From Methylophilaceae bacterium (lineage in GTDB: Bacteria > Pseudomonadota > Gammaproteobacteria > Burkholderiales > Methylophilaceae): a stretch of 64,000 bases of DNA. The notes beneath the pieces are model-generated. The model worked only from the letters and a program-made list of their open reading frames with translations. It was not told the DNA's origin and searched no databases. The stretch spans positions 1,504,311 to 1,568,310 of the forward strand of contig CP073759.1 in assembly GCA_018398995.1 (NCBI GenBank), given 5' to 3'. Below, piece after piece: positions 52,717 through 63,762 of this stretch. A program made the position numbers and the translations under genes. How positions within the stretch are numbered: position 1 is the stretch's first letter; every line of letters starts with the position of its first letter.

Positions 52717-53766
52717 TCATTCATCAAACAGCGCATCGATAAATTCTTTGGCGCTAAATGGACGTAAATCGTCTATTCCCTCTCCAACACCGATATAACG
52801 AATAGGAATGGGCCTTGCTTCTGCAATCGCAGCAACGACACCACCTTTAGCCGTGCCGTCTAGTTTACTTAAAATCAAGCCGGTCACACCAAGTGCGTCA
52901 TCAAATGTTTTAACTTGACTAACTGCATTTTGACCTGTGTTGGCATCGAGCACTAATATGACTTCGTGAGGTGCACCCGGATGGGCCTTATTAATGACGC
53001 GCTTGACTTTAGCAATTTCATCCATCAGATGCATTTGTGTTGGTAGCCGACCTGCTGTATCGGCAATGACAATATCAATTTTTTTGGAGATGGCAGAACT
53101 AACCGCATCAAAAATAACGGCGGCTGGATCAGCGCCTTCAGATGCCACAACATGGACATTGTTACGCTCACCCCATACTTGTAGTTGCTCTCTGGCGGCT
53201 GCTCTAAATGTATCGCCAGCAGCGATTAAAACAGATTTTCCTTGCGATTGAAATCGCTTAGCGAGTTTGCCAATAGAAGTCGTTTTACCAGCACCATTCA
53301 CGCCTGCCAGCATAATAACAAAAGGTGTATCTGTGTGTGTTTCTAATGGGATTTCCAACGGTGATAATATGGCAAGCAATTCAGATTTAAGTGCGCTTTT
53401 TAATGCAACTGTATCTTCTAAACGTTCTTTCTTTACGCGTGATTTTAGCTTGTCTAACAGTTTCTCTGTCGCGGCAATACCAACATCGGCAGTCAATAAA
53501 ATAGACTCAAGCTCTTCATAAATTGCATCGTCAATTTTGCCACCATTCAATAATATACTGAGCTGGCCACCCAATTGTTGACGCGTTTTGCTCAAGCCTT
53601 GTTTAAGGCGCTCAGCAAAGCTTAATTTAGATTCAGGAAGATTAGCTTCAAGGGTGGGAGGGCTAGAGACAGGCCGATTATCAGACGTATTGATATCTTG
53701 CTCTTTGGCTGTGTTGTCTGCCAATGCTTGTTTTTGCTTTTTATCTTTTTTGAAGAAATCAAACAT
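52717..53766 (-). CDS. ftsY: Signal recognition particle receptor FtsY
   Basis: A 349-aa SRP-GTPase. A short acidic/polar A domain (about 1-50), N domain helices (FAERLKQGLSKTRQQLGGQL) and G domain with G1 AGVNGAGKTTSIGKLAKRF, G2 DTFRAAAREQL, G3 DTAGRLPTQ and G4 LSKLDGTAKGG. It takes SRP-bound ribosomes to the membrane. First gene of ftsY-ftsE-ftsX. Confidence 0.96.
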   Translation of the reverse strand: MFDFFKKDKKQKQALADNTAKEQDINTSDNRPVSSPPTLEANLPESKLSFAERLKQGLSKTRQQLGGQLSILLNGGKIDDAIYEELESILLTADVGIAATEKLLDKLKSRVKKERLEDTVALKSALKSELLAILSPLEIPLETHTDTPFVIMLAGVNGAGKTTSIGKLAKRFQSQGKSVLIAAGDTFRAAAREQLQVWGERNNVHVVASEGADPAAVIFDAVSSAISKKIDIVIADTAGRLPTQMHLMDEIAKVKRVINKAHPGAPHEVILVLDANTGQNAVSQVKTFDDALGVTGLILSKLDGTAKGGVVAAIAEARPIPIRYIGVGEGIDDLRPFSAKEFIDALFDE

Positions 53767-54039
53767 AGTAACTATCTTATCAAGTTGCTTTCATGATTGT
53801 TTAAATTTGTAGCTAAGTAAAAACTGATAGCCAAATGGATGCTATTAATGCTGTGATTATAGATTAATTGGCTATATTTAGCTAAAGAACGCATACAATG
53901 TCTTTTGCTTTGAACTTGCTGAAGCGATTGAGGGTCACACAACATCATTAACAATTTGGTCTATCATTGTCTATGACATAACAATGTGTATGACTAAACA
54001 AGTTTGTGTAATATTAAAGACTATCTGGAGAAAAATAAA

Positions 54040-55410
54040 TTGTTGATAAAAGCTTTATTAGTATTGGTACTTATCAGTCCTGCGCTTGGTTTGGCAGAAA
54101 CAGCTACGCAAGAATATTTGTTAGATAATGGTTTAAAGCTGATTGTCAAAGAAGACCATCGCTCGCCAGTGGTTGTGTCACAAGTTTGGTATCGGGCAGG
54201 TGCATTAGATGAGGTAAATGGTAAAACTGGTGTAGCGCATGTGCTAGAGCATATGATGTTTAAAGGCACAAAGAAAGTGCCAGCAGGTCAGTTTTCTAGA
54301 ATGATTGCGGCAGCCGGGGGTAAAGAAAATGCATTTACAGGCATGGACTATACTTGCTATTTTCAACAGTTAGAAAAATCGCATTTGCCGCTTTCTTTTA
54401 AGTTAGAGGCCGATAGAATGGCTAATTTAATCATCAGTAAAGAAGAGTTTGCAAAAGAGATAAAAGTGGTCATGGAAGAACGCAGATGGCGCACAGAAGA
54501 TAAACCACAATCGAAAGTGAATGAGCAGTTTCAAGCATTAACCTACAGAGCCCATCCATACGGACGACCAGTAGTCGGTTTTATGAACGATTTAGAGAAC
54601 ATGACTGCATCAGATGCCCAAGAATGGTACGACAATTGGTATGCGCCCAATAATGCAACGGTGGTGGTGGTTGGGGATGTTAAGGCCAAAGAGGTGTTGG
54701 CATTGGCTAAGCAATATTTTGGACCGCTGAAGCCAAAAGCCTTGCCAGTACGTAAACCGCAAGTTGAGCCAGCACAAATTGGTGTGCGTCGCGCAGTGAT
54801 TAAAGCACCAGCCAAGTTACCATACTTGGCAATGGGTTTTCATACCCCAACTTTAAACAGTGAAACAACACCAGAAAATGCGTGGGAGCCTTATGCATTA
54901 GATGTGCTTGCAGGTGTATTAAGCGGAAACGCTTCTGCGCGATTGAACCAAACGCTGGTGCGAGAAACAGCATTGGCGATTGAGGTCGATGCTGGCTATG
55001 ACAGTGCTAATCGTGGGCGTACATCACTATTTGAATTGGTAGGCGCTCCTTCGCAAGGTAAGACAGTGCAAGCGCTTGAGCAGGCACTATTGCTTGAAAT
55101 TGATAAAATTAAAAAAGATGGCGTTACGCAACAAGAGCTGAATCGCGTCAAAGCAGCAGTGATTGCAGCAGATGTTTACGAGCGTGATTCCATGTTTTAT
55201 CAAGGTATGCAAATCGGACAGCTGGAAACCATGGGCTATGACTGGCGCTTATCAAAAGAATACCCAGAAAAGTTGAAAGCCATTACCTCCGAACAAATTC
55301 AGGCAGTCGCTAAAAAGTATTTGATTGAAGACAATATGACCGTTGCCACATTGGATCCGCAGCCCATTGATCCGAATGCAAAGCCTGTTGGTATACCCCA
55401 TACACACTAA
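54040..55410 (+). CDS. M16 zinc metallopeptidase (catalytic partner)
   Basis: A 456-aa secreted pitrilysin-type peptidase. The inverted zinc motif HVLEHMMFKG (HxxEH) and the distal Glu in EIKVVMEERRWRTEDKP are present. The TTG at 54040 follows GGAG by 9 nt and gives a signal peptide directly (LLIKALLVLVLISPALGLA); an upstream TTG at 54004 is less likely. It forms a pair with the next gene; such pairs act as heterodimers or in periplasmic peptide turnover. Confidence 0.9.
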   Translation: MLIKALLVLVLISPALGLAETATQEYLLDNGLKLIVKEDHRSPVVVSQVWYRAGALDEVNGKTGVAHVLEHMMFKGTKKVPAGQFSRMIAAAGGKENAFTGMDYTCYFQQLEKSHLPLSFKLEADRMANLIISKEEFAKEIKVVMEERRWRTEDKPQSKVNEQFQALTYRAHPYGRPVVGFMNDLENMTASDAQEWYDNWYAPNNATVVVVGDVKAKEVLALAKQYFGPLKPKALPVRKPQVEPAQIGVRRAVIKAPAKLPYLAMGFHTPTLNSETTPENAWEPYALDVLAGVLSGNASARLNQTLVRETALAIEVDAGYDSANRGRTSLFELVGAPSQGKTVQALEQALLLEIDKIKKDGVTQQELNRVKAAVIAADVYERDSMFYQGMQIGQLETMGYDWRLSKEYPEKLKAITSEQIQAVAKKYLIEDNMTVATLDPQPIDPNAKPVGIPHTH

Positions 55411-55504
55411 GCTAAATAGCACGTATGCACCGCGTATTTCGTGGTTGCGTTGTTAAAATTGGCTTAGGTTTTTTGATAGTGAAGATATTTTTTTAAGGTG
55501 TAGT

Positions 55505-56806
55505 ATGAAGACATTTCATTTTTTTATTTTGTTAATCACCAGTGTCATTGCAAGCACTAGTCATGCGGCGGTGAATATAGCGCATTGGCAAACCAGTGTT
55601 GGCAGTCGTGTTTACTTTGTTGAAAATCATGATTTACCTATTATCGATATGAGTGTTGGGTTTCCTGCAGGCAGTGCGCGTAATACGAGTAATACTGCAG
55701 GTTTAGCTGAGATGACATTACATATGATGAGTCTTGGCGCGGCCGGTATGGGGGAGGAAGATATTACCAATGCATTTGCTGATATTGGTGCTCAAACTGG
55801 CGGTTCTTTGGATGCAGATCAGGCATCGTTTACGTTGCGCACACTCACCAGTGAGCAAGATCAAGCCTTACATGTTTTTAAGAAAATATTGCATCAACCC
55901 GATTTCCCTGTGGATGTGTTGGCGCGCGAAAAGTCGCGCTTTGTTGCGGGCTTACAAGAGGCGGAAACGCAACCTGAAAGCATTTCAAAAAAAGTGTTTA
56001 TGCAAGCGTTATATGGATCGCATCCTTATGGCATAGCCGAGGGCGGTGAAGTGAACAGCATTAATGCAATCGAACGTGAAGCATTGCAAACTTTTTATCA
56101 GCAACATTACAGTGCAAAAAGTGCTGTCATTGCATTGATGGGAGATATGACAAGAGCGCAAGCAGAGTCTATTGCCGAACAACTGTCAGTGGGCCTTCCG
56201 CAAACACCAGCTGTTCAAGCGCTACAGTCAGTTAATTTGCCTCAGAAAGCAATTAAGCAAGTGATTCCACATCCCGCAAGCCAAGCCCATATTTTGATGG
56301 GTTATCCTGGTATTAAGCGCAGTGACCCGGATTACTTTCCACTTTATGTTGGTAACTACATTTTAGGCGGTGGTGGTTTTGTGTCTAGACTTACAGAGGA
56401 GGTGAGAGAAAAGCGCGGACTTGTCTACAGCGTGTATAGTTATTTTATGCCAATGGCGGAGCAAGGGCCTTTTCTTATCGGCTTGCAAACCAAAAAAGAG
56501 CAAGCGGATGAGGCGTTAAATGTGGTGAATCAAACACTGACGCAATTCATGGAAAAAGGCATTACAGATGCCGAATTAAAAGCGGCTAAATCTAATATTA
56601 CTGGTGGCTTTCCAATGCGAATTGATAGCAACCGTAAGATTATTGGTTATCTAGCGATGATTGGTTTTTATCAATTGCCACTCACTTATTTAGATGACTT
56701 TAATCAAGCAGTGAACAAAGTCACTGCAGCGCAAATTAAAGCGGCATTTAATAAACGCTTACAATTGAATCAATTCGTTTCTGTGATTGTTGGTGCGCAA
56801 GAGTAG
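55505..56806 (+). CDS. M16 peptidase-like protein, non-catalytic partner
   Basis: A 433-aa protein with signal peptide KTFHFFILLITSVIASTSHA and M16 fold, but the zinc site is degenerate: AGLAEMTLHMMSLG replaces HxxEH. It keeps the substrate-binding REKRGLVYSVYSYFMP block of M16 C-terminal domains. It is 94 nt after the catalytic gene, so it probably forms the partner half of the complex. Confidence 0.9.
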   Translation: MKTFHFFILLITSVIASTSHAAVNIAHWQTSVGSRVYFVENHDLPIIDMSVGFPAGSARNTSNTAGLAEMTLHMMSLGAAGMGEEDITNAFADIGAQTGGSLDADQASFTLRTLTSEQDQALHVFKKILHQPDFPVDVLAREKSRFVAGLQEAETQPESISKKVFMQALYGSHPYGIAEGGEVNSINAIEREALQTFYQQHYSAKSAVIALMGDMTRAQAESIAEQLSVGLPQTPAVQALQSVNLPQKAIKQVIPHPASQAHILMGYPGIKRSDPDYFPLYVGNYILGGGGFVSRLTEEVREKRGLVYSVYSYFMPMAEQGPFLIGLQTKKEQADEALNVVNQTLTQFMEKGITDAELKAAKSNITGGFPMRIDSNRKIIGYLAMIGFYQLPLTYLDDFNQAVNKVTAAQIKAAFNKRLQLNQFVSVIVGAQE

Positions 56807-57060
56807 CAATAATCTCAGCCATCTGACGCCAGTTTTGTGGTCAAAAAAGTGTGTTGATGAAAAAAGTGTGTTGGTGAAAATCCGATTGACATAATAACGT
56901 CTGCGTATCTTTTAGCGACTATGATGCCCATTATTCTATTTTGCCATCACCAACTGTATCACTGACAAGTGGTGGCGAAACAAAGTAAGCAGTATTGCGC
57001 TAAAATAGCTGTTTACCATTAACGCTACATACTTTTTTGAAACAGTTTAGACCACCAAAA

Positions 57061-57606
57061 ATGCAGGCAAAGAATACGGTGCGTATTGGCGCTGGCATAT
57101 GGCGAAGCCGCTTACTTAAGTTTCCTGATGCAGAAGGCCTACGTCCGACCCCCGATCGCGTTAGACAAACAGTATTTAATTGGCTAGGACAAGATTTAAC
57201 CAATCAGCATTGTTTGGATTTATTTGCCGGCACGGGCGTTATGGGCTTTGAAGCCTTATCGCGTCATGCTAAGTCTGCCACATTGGTGGAGTTAGCCAAA
57301 ATGCCATATCAGGCATTGCTGCATAACCAGCGTGAGCTTAAAGCAACAAATGCACAGATTATGCAACTAGATGTTTTGCAGTTTTTAGCGGTTAATCAAC
57401 AGCAGTATGACATTATTTTTTGCGACCCCCCGTATGCACATGGTTGGGTGGACAAAGTGTTGCCATTGCTGCGTCCACATTTATCACCAGAAGGGTGTGT
57501 CTATATAGAAGCAGAATATGGACTAACAGAACCAGTTGGATGGGATGTAATCAAGCAAGGTAAAGCAGGCAATGTATATTATCATTTGTTAAAATGTGAC
57601 AAATAG
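57061..57606 (+). CDS. rsmD: 16S rRNA (guanine966-N2)-methyltransferase
   Basis: An RsmD methyltransferase of 181 aa from ATG 57061 (MQAKNTVRIGAGIWRSRLLK). SAM region LDLFAGTGVMGFEALSRHAK and the catalytic motif IIFCDPPYAHG (DPPY) are present, with RPTPDRVRQTVFNWL in front, all typical. A TTG at 57037 in the same frame is less convincing. It precedes coaD by 13 nt, the normal order. Confidence 0.94.
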   Translation: MQAKNTVRIGAGIWRSRLLKFPDAEGLRPTPDRVRQTVFNWLGQDLTNQHCLDLFAGTGVMGFEALSRHAKSATLVELAKMPYQALLHNQRELKATNAQIMQLDVLQFLAVNQQQYDIIFCDPPYAHGWVDKVLPLLRPHLSPEGCVYIEAEYGLTEPVGWDVIKQGKAGNVYYHLLKCDK

Positions 57607-57610
57607 TTAA

Positions 57611-58354
<744 letters not shown>

Positions 58355-58363
58355 GGAGACGCT

Positions 58364-58765
58364 ATGAGAATGTTACATACAATGTTGCGCGTGGGAGATT
58401 TGCAACGCTCTATCGATTTTTATACCAATGTATTAGGCATGAAATTGCTTAGACAACACGATTATCCCGACGGCGAGTTTACATTGGCTTTTGTTGGTTA
58501 CGGTAATGAATATGATCATACGGTATTAGAGCTCACCTACAATTACGGAACAACCGCGTATGAAATGGGCAATGCCTTCGGACATATAGCAATTGAAGTT
58601 GCAGATGCCTATCAAGCATGCGAGTCAGTGAAAGCCAAGGGTGGAAAAGTGGTTCGCGAAGCAGGCCCTATGAAACACGGTACCATTGTGATTGCTTTTG
58701 TTGAAGATCCAGATGGTTATAAAATTGAATTTATTCAAAAAGGTACAATGACATATCCACGTTAA
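58364..58765 (+). CDS. gloA: Lactoylglutathione lyase (glyoxalase I)
   Basis: A 133-aa nickel-type glyoxalase I that converts the methylglyoxal-glutathione adduct to S-lactoylglutathione. [20 protein letters not shown] has the metal His near the N terminus; further ligands are in [24 protein letters not shown] and [24 protein letters not shown] ribosome site lies before the ATG. Confidence 0.95.
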   Translation: MRMLHTMLRVGDLQRSIDFYTNVLGMKLLRQHDYPDGEFTLAFVGYGNEYDHTVLELTYNYGTTAYEMGNAFGHIAIEVADAYQACESVKAKGGKVVREAGPMKHGTIVIAFVEDPDGYKIEFIQKGTMTYPR

Positions 58766-58771
58766 ACAACC

Positions 58772-59026
58772 ATGCGTGATCACAAAGCACAATTAATGCA
58801 AGCAGTCGCATTGGCGATAGACGGTGAATGGGATGCTGCCCATCAAATTGTGCAAGCGCATTCTGATGTTACGGCAAATTGGATACATGCACTGCTTCAT
58901 AAAGTTGAAGGCGATGAGTGGAATAGCAATTATTGGTATCAAAAAACCGCTGGTAAACAATATACAGACTATGCAGACACTATCAGTGAACTAAACGCCA
59001 TACAAGCCGTATTAAACGCTCATTAA
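58772..59026 (+). CDS. Small conserved hypothetical protein
   Basis: An 84-aa helical protein: ALAIDGEWDAAHQIVQAHSD, ANWIHALLHKVEGDEWNSNY, WYQKTAGKQYTDYADTISEL. The pattern (DGEWDAAH..., WIHALLHRxEGD..NAxYWY) is familiar from short proteobacterial proteins of unknown function. It begins 6 nt after gloA and ends at a terminator, so it is last in the rsmD-coaD-fdx-gloA run. Confidence 0.78.
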   Translation: MRDHKAQLMQAVALAIDGEWDAAHQIVQAHSDVTANWIHALLHKVEGDEWNSNYWYQKTAGKQYTDYADTISELNAIQAVLNAH

Positions 59027-59035
59027 AATGAATAT

Positions 59036-59065
59036 AAAAAAAGCCTGCAGGGACAGGCTTTTTTT
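59036..59065. terminator. Bidirectional terminator
   Basis: AAAAAAAGCCTG, loop CAGGGA, CAGGCTTTTTTT: a 12-bp stem with A and T runs, shared by the forward run ending at 59026 and the reverse gene ending at 59088. Confidence 0.92.
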
Positions 59066-59087
59066 ACTGGATAAGCTAATTGTTCGG

Positions 59088-59456
59088 TTAGCTGTTAGAT
59101 AACGTAACGTATTTAAATTGACCTGCTACAAACACAAAGTTTGCATCAAGGTTAGCAGCATCTTTCTTGACTGCATTTTTATAAGTCCAAACTACACCTT
59201 GTTTCTCGCCATTGGCAGCTTTAAGGGTAGTCATGCTATCTGGGATACCAAATTTTAGTGACACTTTATCTGGACTGGTATTTTCTAGCATTTGATAGAA
59301 TGCAACATCAGAAACAACCAAACCATTCAGATTAACGGTGCCATTATCATTGATATTTTTTTGAAATCCCATTGCACTTGCATTGATACTGCTAAAAGCA
59401 AATAAACCAATCATTAAACTACTGACTAATTGCTTTTTAATGAACTTTTGATTCAT
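59088..59456 (-). CDS. Periplasmic small protein, BamE-like pattern
   Basis: A 122-aa protein with signal peptide (SSLMIGLFAFSSINASA) and a compact domain with PDKVSLKFGIPDSMTTLKAA and KQGVVWTYKNAVKKDA: helix, G-x-P turn, W-x-Y strand as in BamE/SmpA folds. There is no lipobox, so it should be soluble in the periplasm. Unknown function; comparable in layout to the protein at 52-477. Confidence 0.72.
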   Translation of the reverse strand: MNQKFIKKQLVSSLMIGLFAFSSINASAMGFQKNINDNGTVNLNGLVVSDVAFYQMLENTSPDKVSLKFGIPDSMTTLKAANGEKQGVVWTYKNAVKKDAANLDANFVFVAGQFKYVTLSNS

Positions 59457-59551
59457 TTTTAAACTCCTCTTTTTGTTGAAAGAGTCAACACTATATCAAG
59501 AAGCTGTTGCAGATTTATGACAGCTATGTAACTGATTTGTAAAGATAAAAA

Positions 59552-59576
59552 AATGGGGCATTGATTATGCCCCATT
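59552..59576 (-). terminator. Terminator behind dnaJ
   Basis: AATGGGGCA, loop TTGATTA, TGCCCCATT: a 9-bp stem with a T7 run after it on the minus strand. Confidence 0.9.
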
Positions 59577-59586
59577 GTAGCTTGAG

Positions 59587-60717
59587 TTATTCAAAAAGCG
59601 ATTTTGCTTTATCTAACCAGCTTTTGTTTTTGGGACTGTGCTTGCCAGCATCGGCTTGTGTGCTTAATTCAAATTCACGCAGCAACTCTTTTTGTTTCTC
59701 GGTTAATTTGACTGGCGTTTCCACAACAACATGCACCATTAAATCACCTGGTTCGCTAGCGCGCAGTGGTTTAATACCTTTGCCACGCAATCTAAATACA
59801 GCGCCTGTTTGGGTCTCGGCAGGCACTTTCATTTTAGCAGAGCCGCCTAAGGTAGGCACTTCAATTTCGCCGCCCAATGTAGCAGTGGTGAAGCTAATCG
59901 GCATTTCACAATGTAAATTGCCACCATCTCGTTCAAACATATCATGTTTTTTGATGTGGACAACCACATATAAATCACCAGTTGGGCCACCATTGACGCC
60001 AGCTTCTCCTTCACCTGATAACCGAATACGGTCACCTTCATCCACACCCGCAGGTATTTTAACAGACAGTGTTTTATGTTGTTTTGTGCGGCCATCTCCA
60101 TGACAGCTAGGACATTCATCTGCTTTAGCAATGGTTTTGCCTGTGCCATGACATTTAGGACACGTTTGTTGAACAGAAAAGAAGCCTTGTTGCATACGCA
60201 CTTGCCCATGGCCGGCGCAGGTACTGCAGGTTGACGCTGATTTTCCGGCTTTTGCACCAGTGCCATTACAAGTTTCACAAGTGGCCATAACAGGAATACG
60301 AATTTTAGTTTCGGTTCCTTTAGCGGCTTGCTCAAGCGATATTTCCATGTTGTAACGTAAATCGGCGCCGCGATAGACATTACTGCGTTGCTGTCCGCGC
60401 CCACCACCAAAAATATCGCCGAAAATATCGCCGAACGCATCATTAAACCCGCCAGCGCCACTAAATCCACCGCCACCACCCATGCTCGGATCAATGCCAG
60501 CATGACCATATTGATCATATGCCGCACGTTTTTGGTCATCAGATAAAATCTCGTAAGCCTCTTTCGCTTCTTTAAATTTCTCTTCTGCTTTAGCGTTATC
60601 TGGATTGCGGTCAGGATGATACTTCATCGCTAATTTGCGATAAGATTTTTTGATTTCATCTGCCGACGCATCTTTATTAACGCCTAATATTTCGTAAAAA
60701 TCTTTTTTTTCAGCCAT
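59587..60717 (-). CDS. dnaJ: Chaperone DnaJ
   Basis: A 376-aa type I Hsp40. The J domain (1-70, HPD in [11 protein letters not shown]), a Gly/Phe-rich linker ([20 protein letters not shown]), a zinc-finger domain with four CxxCxGxG motifs ([32 protein letters not shown]) and the C-terminal substrate domain are all present. It stimulates DnaK ATPase. It follows dnaK by 88 nt with a hairpin between. Confidence 0.97.
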   Translation of the reverse strand: MAEKKDFYEILGVNKDASADEIKKSYRKLAMKYHPDRNPDNAKAEEKFKEAKEAYEILSDDQKRAAYDQYGHAGIDPSMGGGGGFSGAGGFNDAFGDIFGDIFGGGRGQQRSNVYRGADLRYNMEISLEQAAKGTETKIRIPVMATCETCNGTGAKAGKSASTCSTCAGHGQVRMQQGFFSVQQTCPKCHGTGKTIAKADECPSCHGDGRTKQHKTLSVKIPAGVDEGDRIRLSGEGEAGVNGGPTGDLYVVVHIKKHDMFERDGGNLHCEMPISFTTATLGGEIEVPTLGGSAKMKVPAETQTGAVFRLRGKGIKPLRASEPGDLMVHVVVETPVKLTEKQKELLREFELSTQADAGKHSPKNKSWLDKAKSLFE

Positions 60718-60755
60718 ATGTATCTACTTTGTTTACATTATTTTTAAATATAAAA

Positions 60756-60785
60756 GTCGTTAGCACCAATGATGACGCTAACGAC
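60756..60785 (-). other. Hairpin between dnaK and dnaJ, possible attenuator
   Basis: GTCGTTAGC and GCTAACGAC form a perfect 9-bp stem with a 12-nt loop, followed on the minus strand by TTTTATATTT. It may lower dnaJ expression relative to dnaK or define an mRNA end. Confidence 0.6.
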
Positions 60786-60805
60786 TCGAGTGACTACATC
60801 ATGCC

Positions 60806-62734
60806 TTAGTCTTCTTTTTTCACTTCTTCGAACTCAGCATCAACCACTTCAGCATCAATCGTTTTTTCACCATCTTTGCTTGCTTGAGCACTTTCTGTGT
60901 TGGCTTCTGCTTGTGCATTCGCATTGATTTTTTCGCCAAGTTTTTGAGAAGCTTCCATTAGCGCATTGTTTTTAGCTTCAATCGTTTCTTTATCACCGTC
61001 TTTAATTACAGACTCTAAATCTTTAATAGCCTCTTCAATTTTCGCTTTTTCATCAGCCTCAAGCTTGTCACCATATTCATCAAGTGATTTTTTCACACTA
61101 TGAATCATACCGTCAGCACTGTTACGGGCATCGACTAATTCGCGTAATGCCTTATCTTCCTCAGCATGCGCTTCAGCATCTTGCTCCATACGTTGAATTT
61201 CTTCTTCGCTTAGGCCAGAGTTGGCTTTAATCGTAATTTTATTCTCTTTGCCTGTTGCTTTATCTTTTGCTGAAACATGCAAAATACCGTTGGCATCAAT
61301 ATCAAAAGTCACTTCAATTTGTGGCTGACCACGCGGTGCGGGTGGAATGTCACTTAAATTAAATTGACCAAGTGATTTATTGGCATTTGCCATTTCACGT
61401 TCACCTTGCAACACTTGAATCGTTACCGCATTTTGATTATCTTCTGCTGTTGAGAATACTTGTGATGCCTTAGTAGGAATGGTTGTATTCTTTTTAATGA
61501 GTTTAGTCATCACACCACCCAGTGTTTCAATACCCAAAGATAATGGCGTAACATCTAGTAGCAAGACATCTTTCACATCACCTTGTAATACGCCACCTTG
61601 AATAGCAGCACCAACAGAAACTGCTTCATCAGGGTTCACGTCTTTACGTGGCTCTTTGCCAAAAATCTCTTGCACTTTCGCTTGTACCTTAGGCATACGG
61701 CTTTGACCGCCAACCAAAATCACATCAGTAATATCAGAAGCAGAAACGCCGGCATCTTTCATGGCTGTGGTGCAAGGCGCCATGGTACGTTCAATCAAAT
61801 CTTCAACCATACTTTCAAATTTAGTACGTGTAATTTTCACGACTAAATGTTTAGGTCCTGTTGCATCTGCAGTAATGTAAGGCAAGTTCACTTCTGTTTG
61901 CGTACTTGAAGAAAGCTCAATTTTTGCCTTTTCAGCTGCTTCTTTAAGACGTTGTTTCGCCAATAAGTCATTACGTAAATCTAAACCACCATTGTCTTTT
62001 TTGAATTCATCAGCCAAGAAGTCAATAATGCGATTATCAAAATCTTCACCGCCCAAGAAAGTATCACCATTGGTTGAAAGTACTTCAAATTGATGTTCAC
62101 CATCAATGCTAGAAATCTCAATGATAGACACATCAAATGTACCACCACCTAAGTCATACACCGCAATCTTACGGTCACCTTCTTGTTTATCTAAACCAAA
62201 TGCAAGAGCCGCCGCTGTTGGTTCATTGATGATTCGTTTTACTTCTAAACCTGCAATACGACCAGCATCTTTGGTTGCTTGGCGCTGGCTATCGTTAAAA
62301 TAAGCGGGTACAGTAATCACAGCTTCTGTTACCTCTTCGCCCAAATAGTCTTCAGCTGTTTTTTTCATTTTGCGCAATACTTCTGCAGATATTTGTGGAG
62401 GCGCCATTTTTTCGCCACGCACTTCAACCCATGCATCGCCATTGTCTGCCTTAACAATTTTGTAAGGCATTAATTTAATGTCTTTTTGTACCGCAGATTC
62501 ATCAAAGCGGCGACCAATTAAACGTTTTACTGCATAAAGCGTGTTTTCTGGATTGGTCACAGCTTGACGTTTTGCTGGTGCGCCCGCCAATATTTCGCCA
62601 TCTTCCTGATACGCGATAATTGATGGTGTTGTGCGCGTGCCTTCAGCGTTTTCAATCACACGCGGTTTGCCGCCTTCCATTACTGAAACACAAGAGTTCG
62701 TTGTGCCCAAGTCAATACCAATAATTTTGCCCAT
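60806..62734 (-). CDS. dnaK: Chaperone DnaK (Hsp70)
   Basis: A 642-aa Hsp70. Nucleotide-binding domain with [32 protein letters not shown] and [15 protein letters not shown]; linker [17 protein letters not shown]; substrate-binding domain and helical lid; acidic C terminus ending EFEEVKKED. Full length. A sigma-32-type promoter lies 85 nt upstream, giving it its own heat-shock start besides read-through from grpE. Confidence 0.98.
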   Translation of the reverse strand: MGKIIGIDLGTTNSCVSVMEGGKPRVIENAEGTRTTPSIIAYQEDGEILAGAPAKRQAVTNPENTLYAVKRLIGRRFDESAVQKDIKLMPYKIVKADNGDAWVEVRGEKMAPPQISAEVLRKMKKTAEDYLGEEVTEAVITVPAYFNDSQRQATKDAGRIAGLEVKRIINEPTAAALAFGLDKQEGDRKIAVYDLGGGTFDVSIIEISSIDGEHQFEVLSTNGDTFLGGEDFDNRIIDFLADEFKKDNGGLDLRNDLLAKQRLKEAAEKAKIELSSSTQTEVNLPYITADATGPKHLVVKITRTKFESMVEDLIERTMAPCTTAMKDAGVSASDITDVILVGGQSRMPKVQAKVQEIFGKEPRKDVNPDEAVSVGAAIQGGVLQGDVKDVLLLDVTPLSLGIETLGGVMTKLIKKNTTIPTKASQVFSTAEDNQNAVTIQVLQGEREMANANKSLGQFNLSDIPPAPRGQPQIEVTFDIDANGILHVSAKDKATGKENKITIKANSGLSEEEIQRMEQDAEAHAEEDKALRELVDARNSADGMIHSVKKSLDEYGDKLEADEKAKIEEAIKDLESVIKDGDKETIEAKNNALMEASQKLGEKINANAQAEANTESAQASKDGEKTIDAEVVDAEFEEVKKED

Positions 62735-62818
62735 GTTCTATTCCTTATCTTTCTAAATTGCTATATTTAATAATGTGTATTCGTTAAATAGGTATTCTTT
62801 TTTGTTGCCCTGCATCAG

Positions 62819-62846
62819 AGATTGGGTCGGTTTTTTCTTTTTCAAG
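62819..62846 (-). promoter_or_regulatory. Sigma-32-type promoter of dnaK
   Basis: On the minus strand CTTGAAA (62840-62846), a 13-bp spacer, then CCCAATCT (62819-62826). This agrees with the RpoH consensus CTTGAAA-N13-15-CCCATNT with one change. It lies between the grpE stop and dnaK. Confidence 0.82.
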
Positions 62847-62864
62847 ACCCTCATTAATTCAGGG

Positions 62865-63395
62865 CTATTTTGCTTTTGAAACTACCACCAAAGCAGGGCG
62901 TAACACGCGCTCATTAAGCGTATAACCTTTTTGCAATACCGATAAAACAGTATTAGGCTCGCCTTCAGATTCAATTGTACTAATCGCTTGGTGTTTATTC
63001 GGATCAAACTTTTCTTCTACCGGATTGACCTCTGCGATATTAAATTTTTCAAATACGCTGAGTAATTGCTTTGCTGTTAGCTCAACACCGTTTTTATAGC
63101 TGTCCACTGTTGCACTTTCCACTGCCAGCGCCGCATCCAAACTATCTTTAACTGCTAGCAATTCACCACTAAATTTCTCCAGTGCAAACTTACGTGCCTT
63201 ATCCACATCTTCAAAAGAACGACGGCGAATATTTTCACCTTCTGCCTTTACATAAAGCACCTGCGCTTTTGCCTCTTCTAGTTCTGCCTTTAATGCCTCA
63301 ATCTGCGCCTCTAGTGTTAATTCAGGCGCCTCTGTTTCGGTGTTTTCCGCTTGTGATTCAATATTTTCGTCTTGTGTGTTTTGTTCGTCTGACAT
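62865..63395 (-). CDS. grpE: Nucleotide exchange factor GrpE
   Basis: A 176-aa cochaperone that frees ADP from DnaK. An acidic N terminus ([20 protein letters not shown]), a long coiled coil ([20 protein letters not shown]) and the C-terminal beta domain ([32 protein letters not shown]). Start at MSDEQN (ATG 63395); a longer frame to 63443 would run into the heat-shock promoter. Confidence 0.95.
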   Translation of the reverse strand: MSDEQNTQDENIESQAENTETEAPELTLEAQIEALKAELEEAKAQVLYVKAEGENIRRRSFEDVDKARKFALEKFSGELLAVKDSLDAALAVESATVDSYKNGVELTAKQLLSVFEKFNIAEVNPVEEKFDPNKHQAISTIESEGEPNTVLSVLQKGYTLNERVLRPALVVVSKAK

Positions 63396-63429
63396 TGGTT
63401 TCCCTGTTCTTAAATTAATCCTGACTTTT

Positions 63430-63457
63430 ATATGGAGATACAACCATTAATTTCAAG
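63430..63457 (-). promoter_or_regulatory. Sigma-32-type promoter of grpE
   Basis: On the minus strand CTTGAAA (63451-63457), 13-bp spacer, CTCCATAT (63430-63437). Very close to the RpoH consensus and 35 bp before the grpE ATG. Confidence 0.85.
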
Positions 63458-63591
63458 GCAGTTACCTCATTTTTATGTGCTTAATAGAGGATTCAGTTAT
63501 TTCACTATTATTTGTTATAGGTCAAATAGTCGATTCTTCATCGGTGGGATGATTAATTACTGTCACATTTTTTAACCACGAGGTAAATAAA

Positions 63592-63714
63592 ATGAAAGTA
63601 TGGCTAGATTTATTATCAACTGATTATGGACTAATGAGCTTTATCGTTATTCTCGTAATCATTGTTGCAATGTTGGGCTTTGCTTATTTTGTTGTAAAAC
63701 ACCTAAGCAAATAG
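63592..63714 (+). CDS. Small membrane protein (DUF3149-like), 40 aa
   Basis: A short frame starting MKVWLDLLSTDYGLMSFIVI, with a GAGG ribosome site 8 nt before the ATG. One TM helix (FIVILVIIVAMLGFAYFVV) and a basic C-terminal KHLSK. The W-x-D-LL-x-(T/S)-D-x-G-L-x-S start is typical of DUF3149 peptides in betaproteobacteria. Function unknown. Confidence 0.78.
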   Translation: MKVWLDLLSTDYGLMSFIVILVIIVAMLGFAYFVVKHLSK

Positions 63715-63762
63715 TGAGTATTATTTTGTTCTAAGATGATATTGCTGATAACGCATGACTTT

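Noticed and set aside
56826-56880. Direct repeat GTGTGTTGATGAAAAA between the M16 gene and rsmD as a regulatory element
   Set aside because: Only two short imperfect copies; no palindrome or link to a known regulator.
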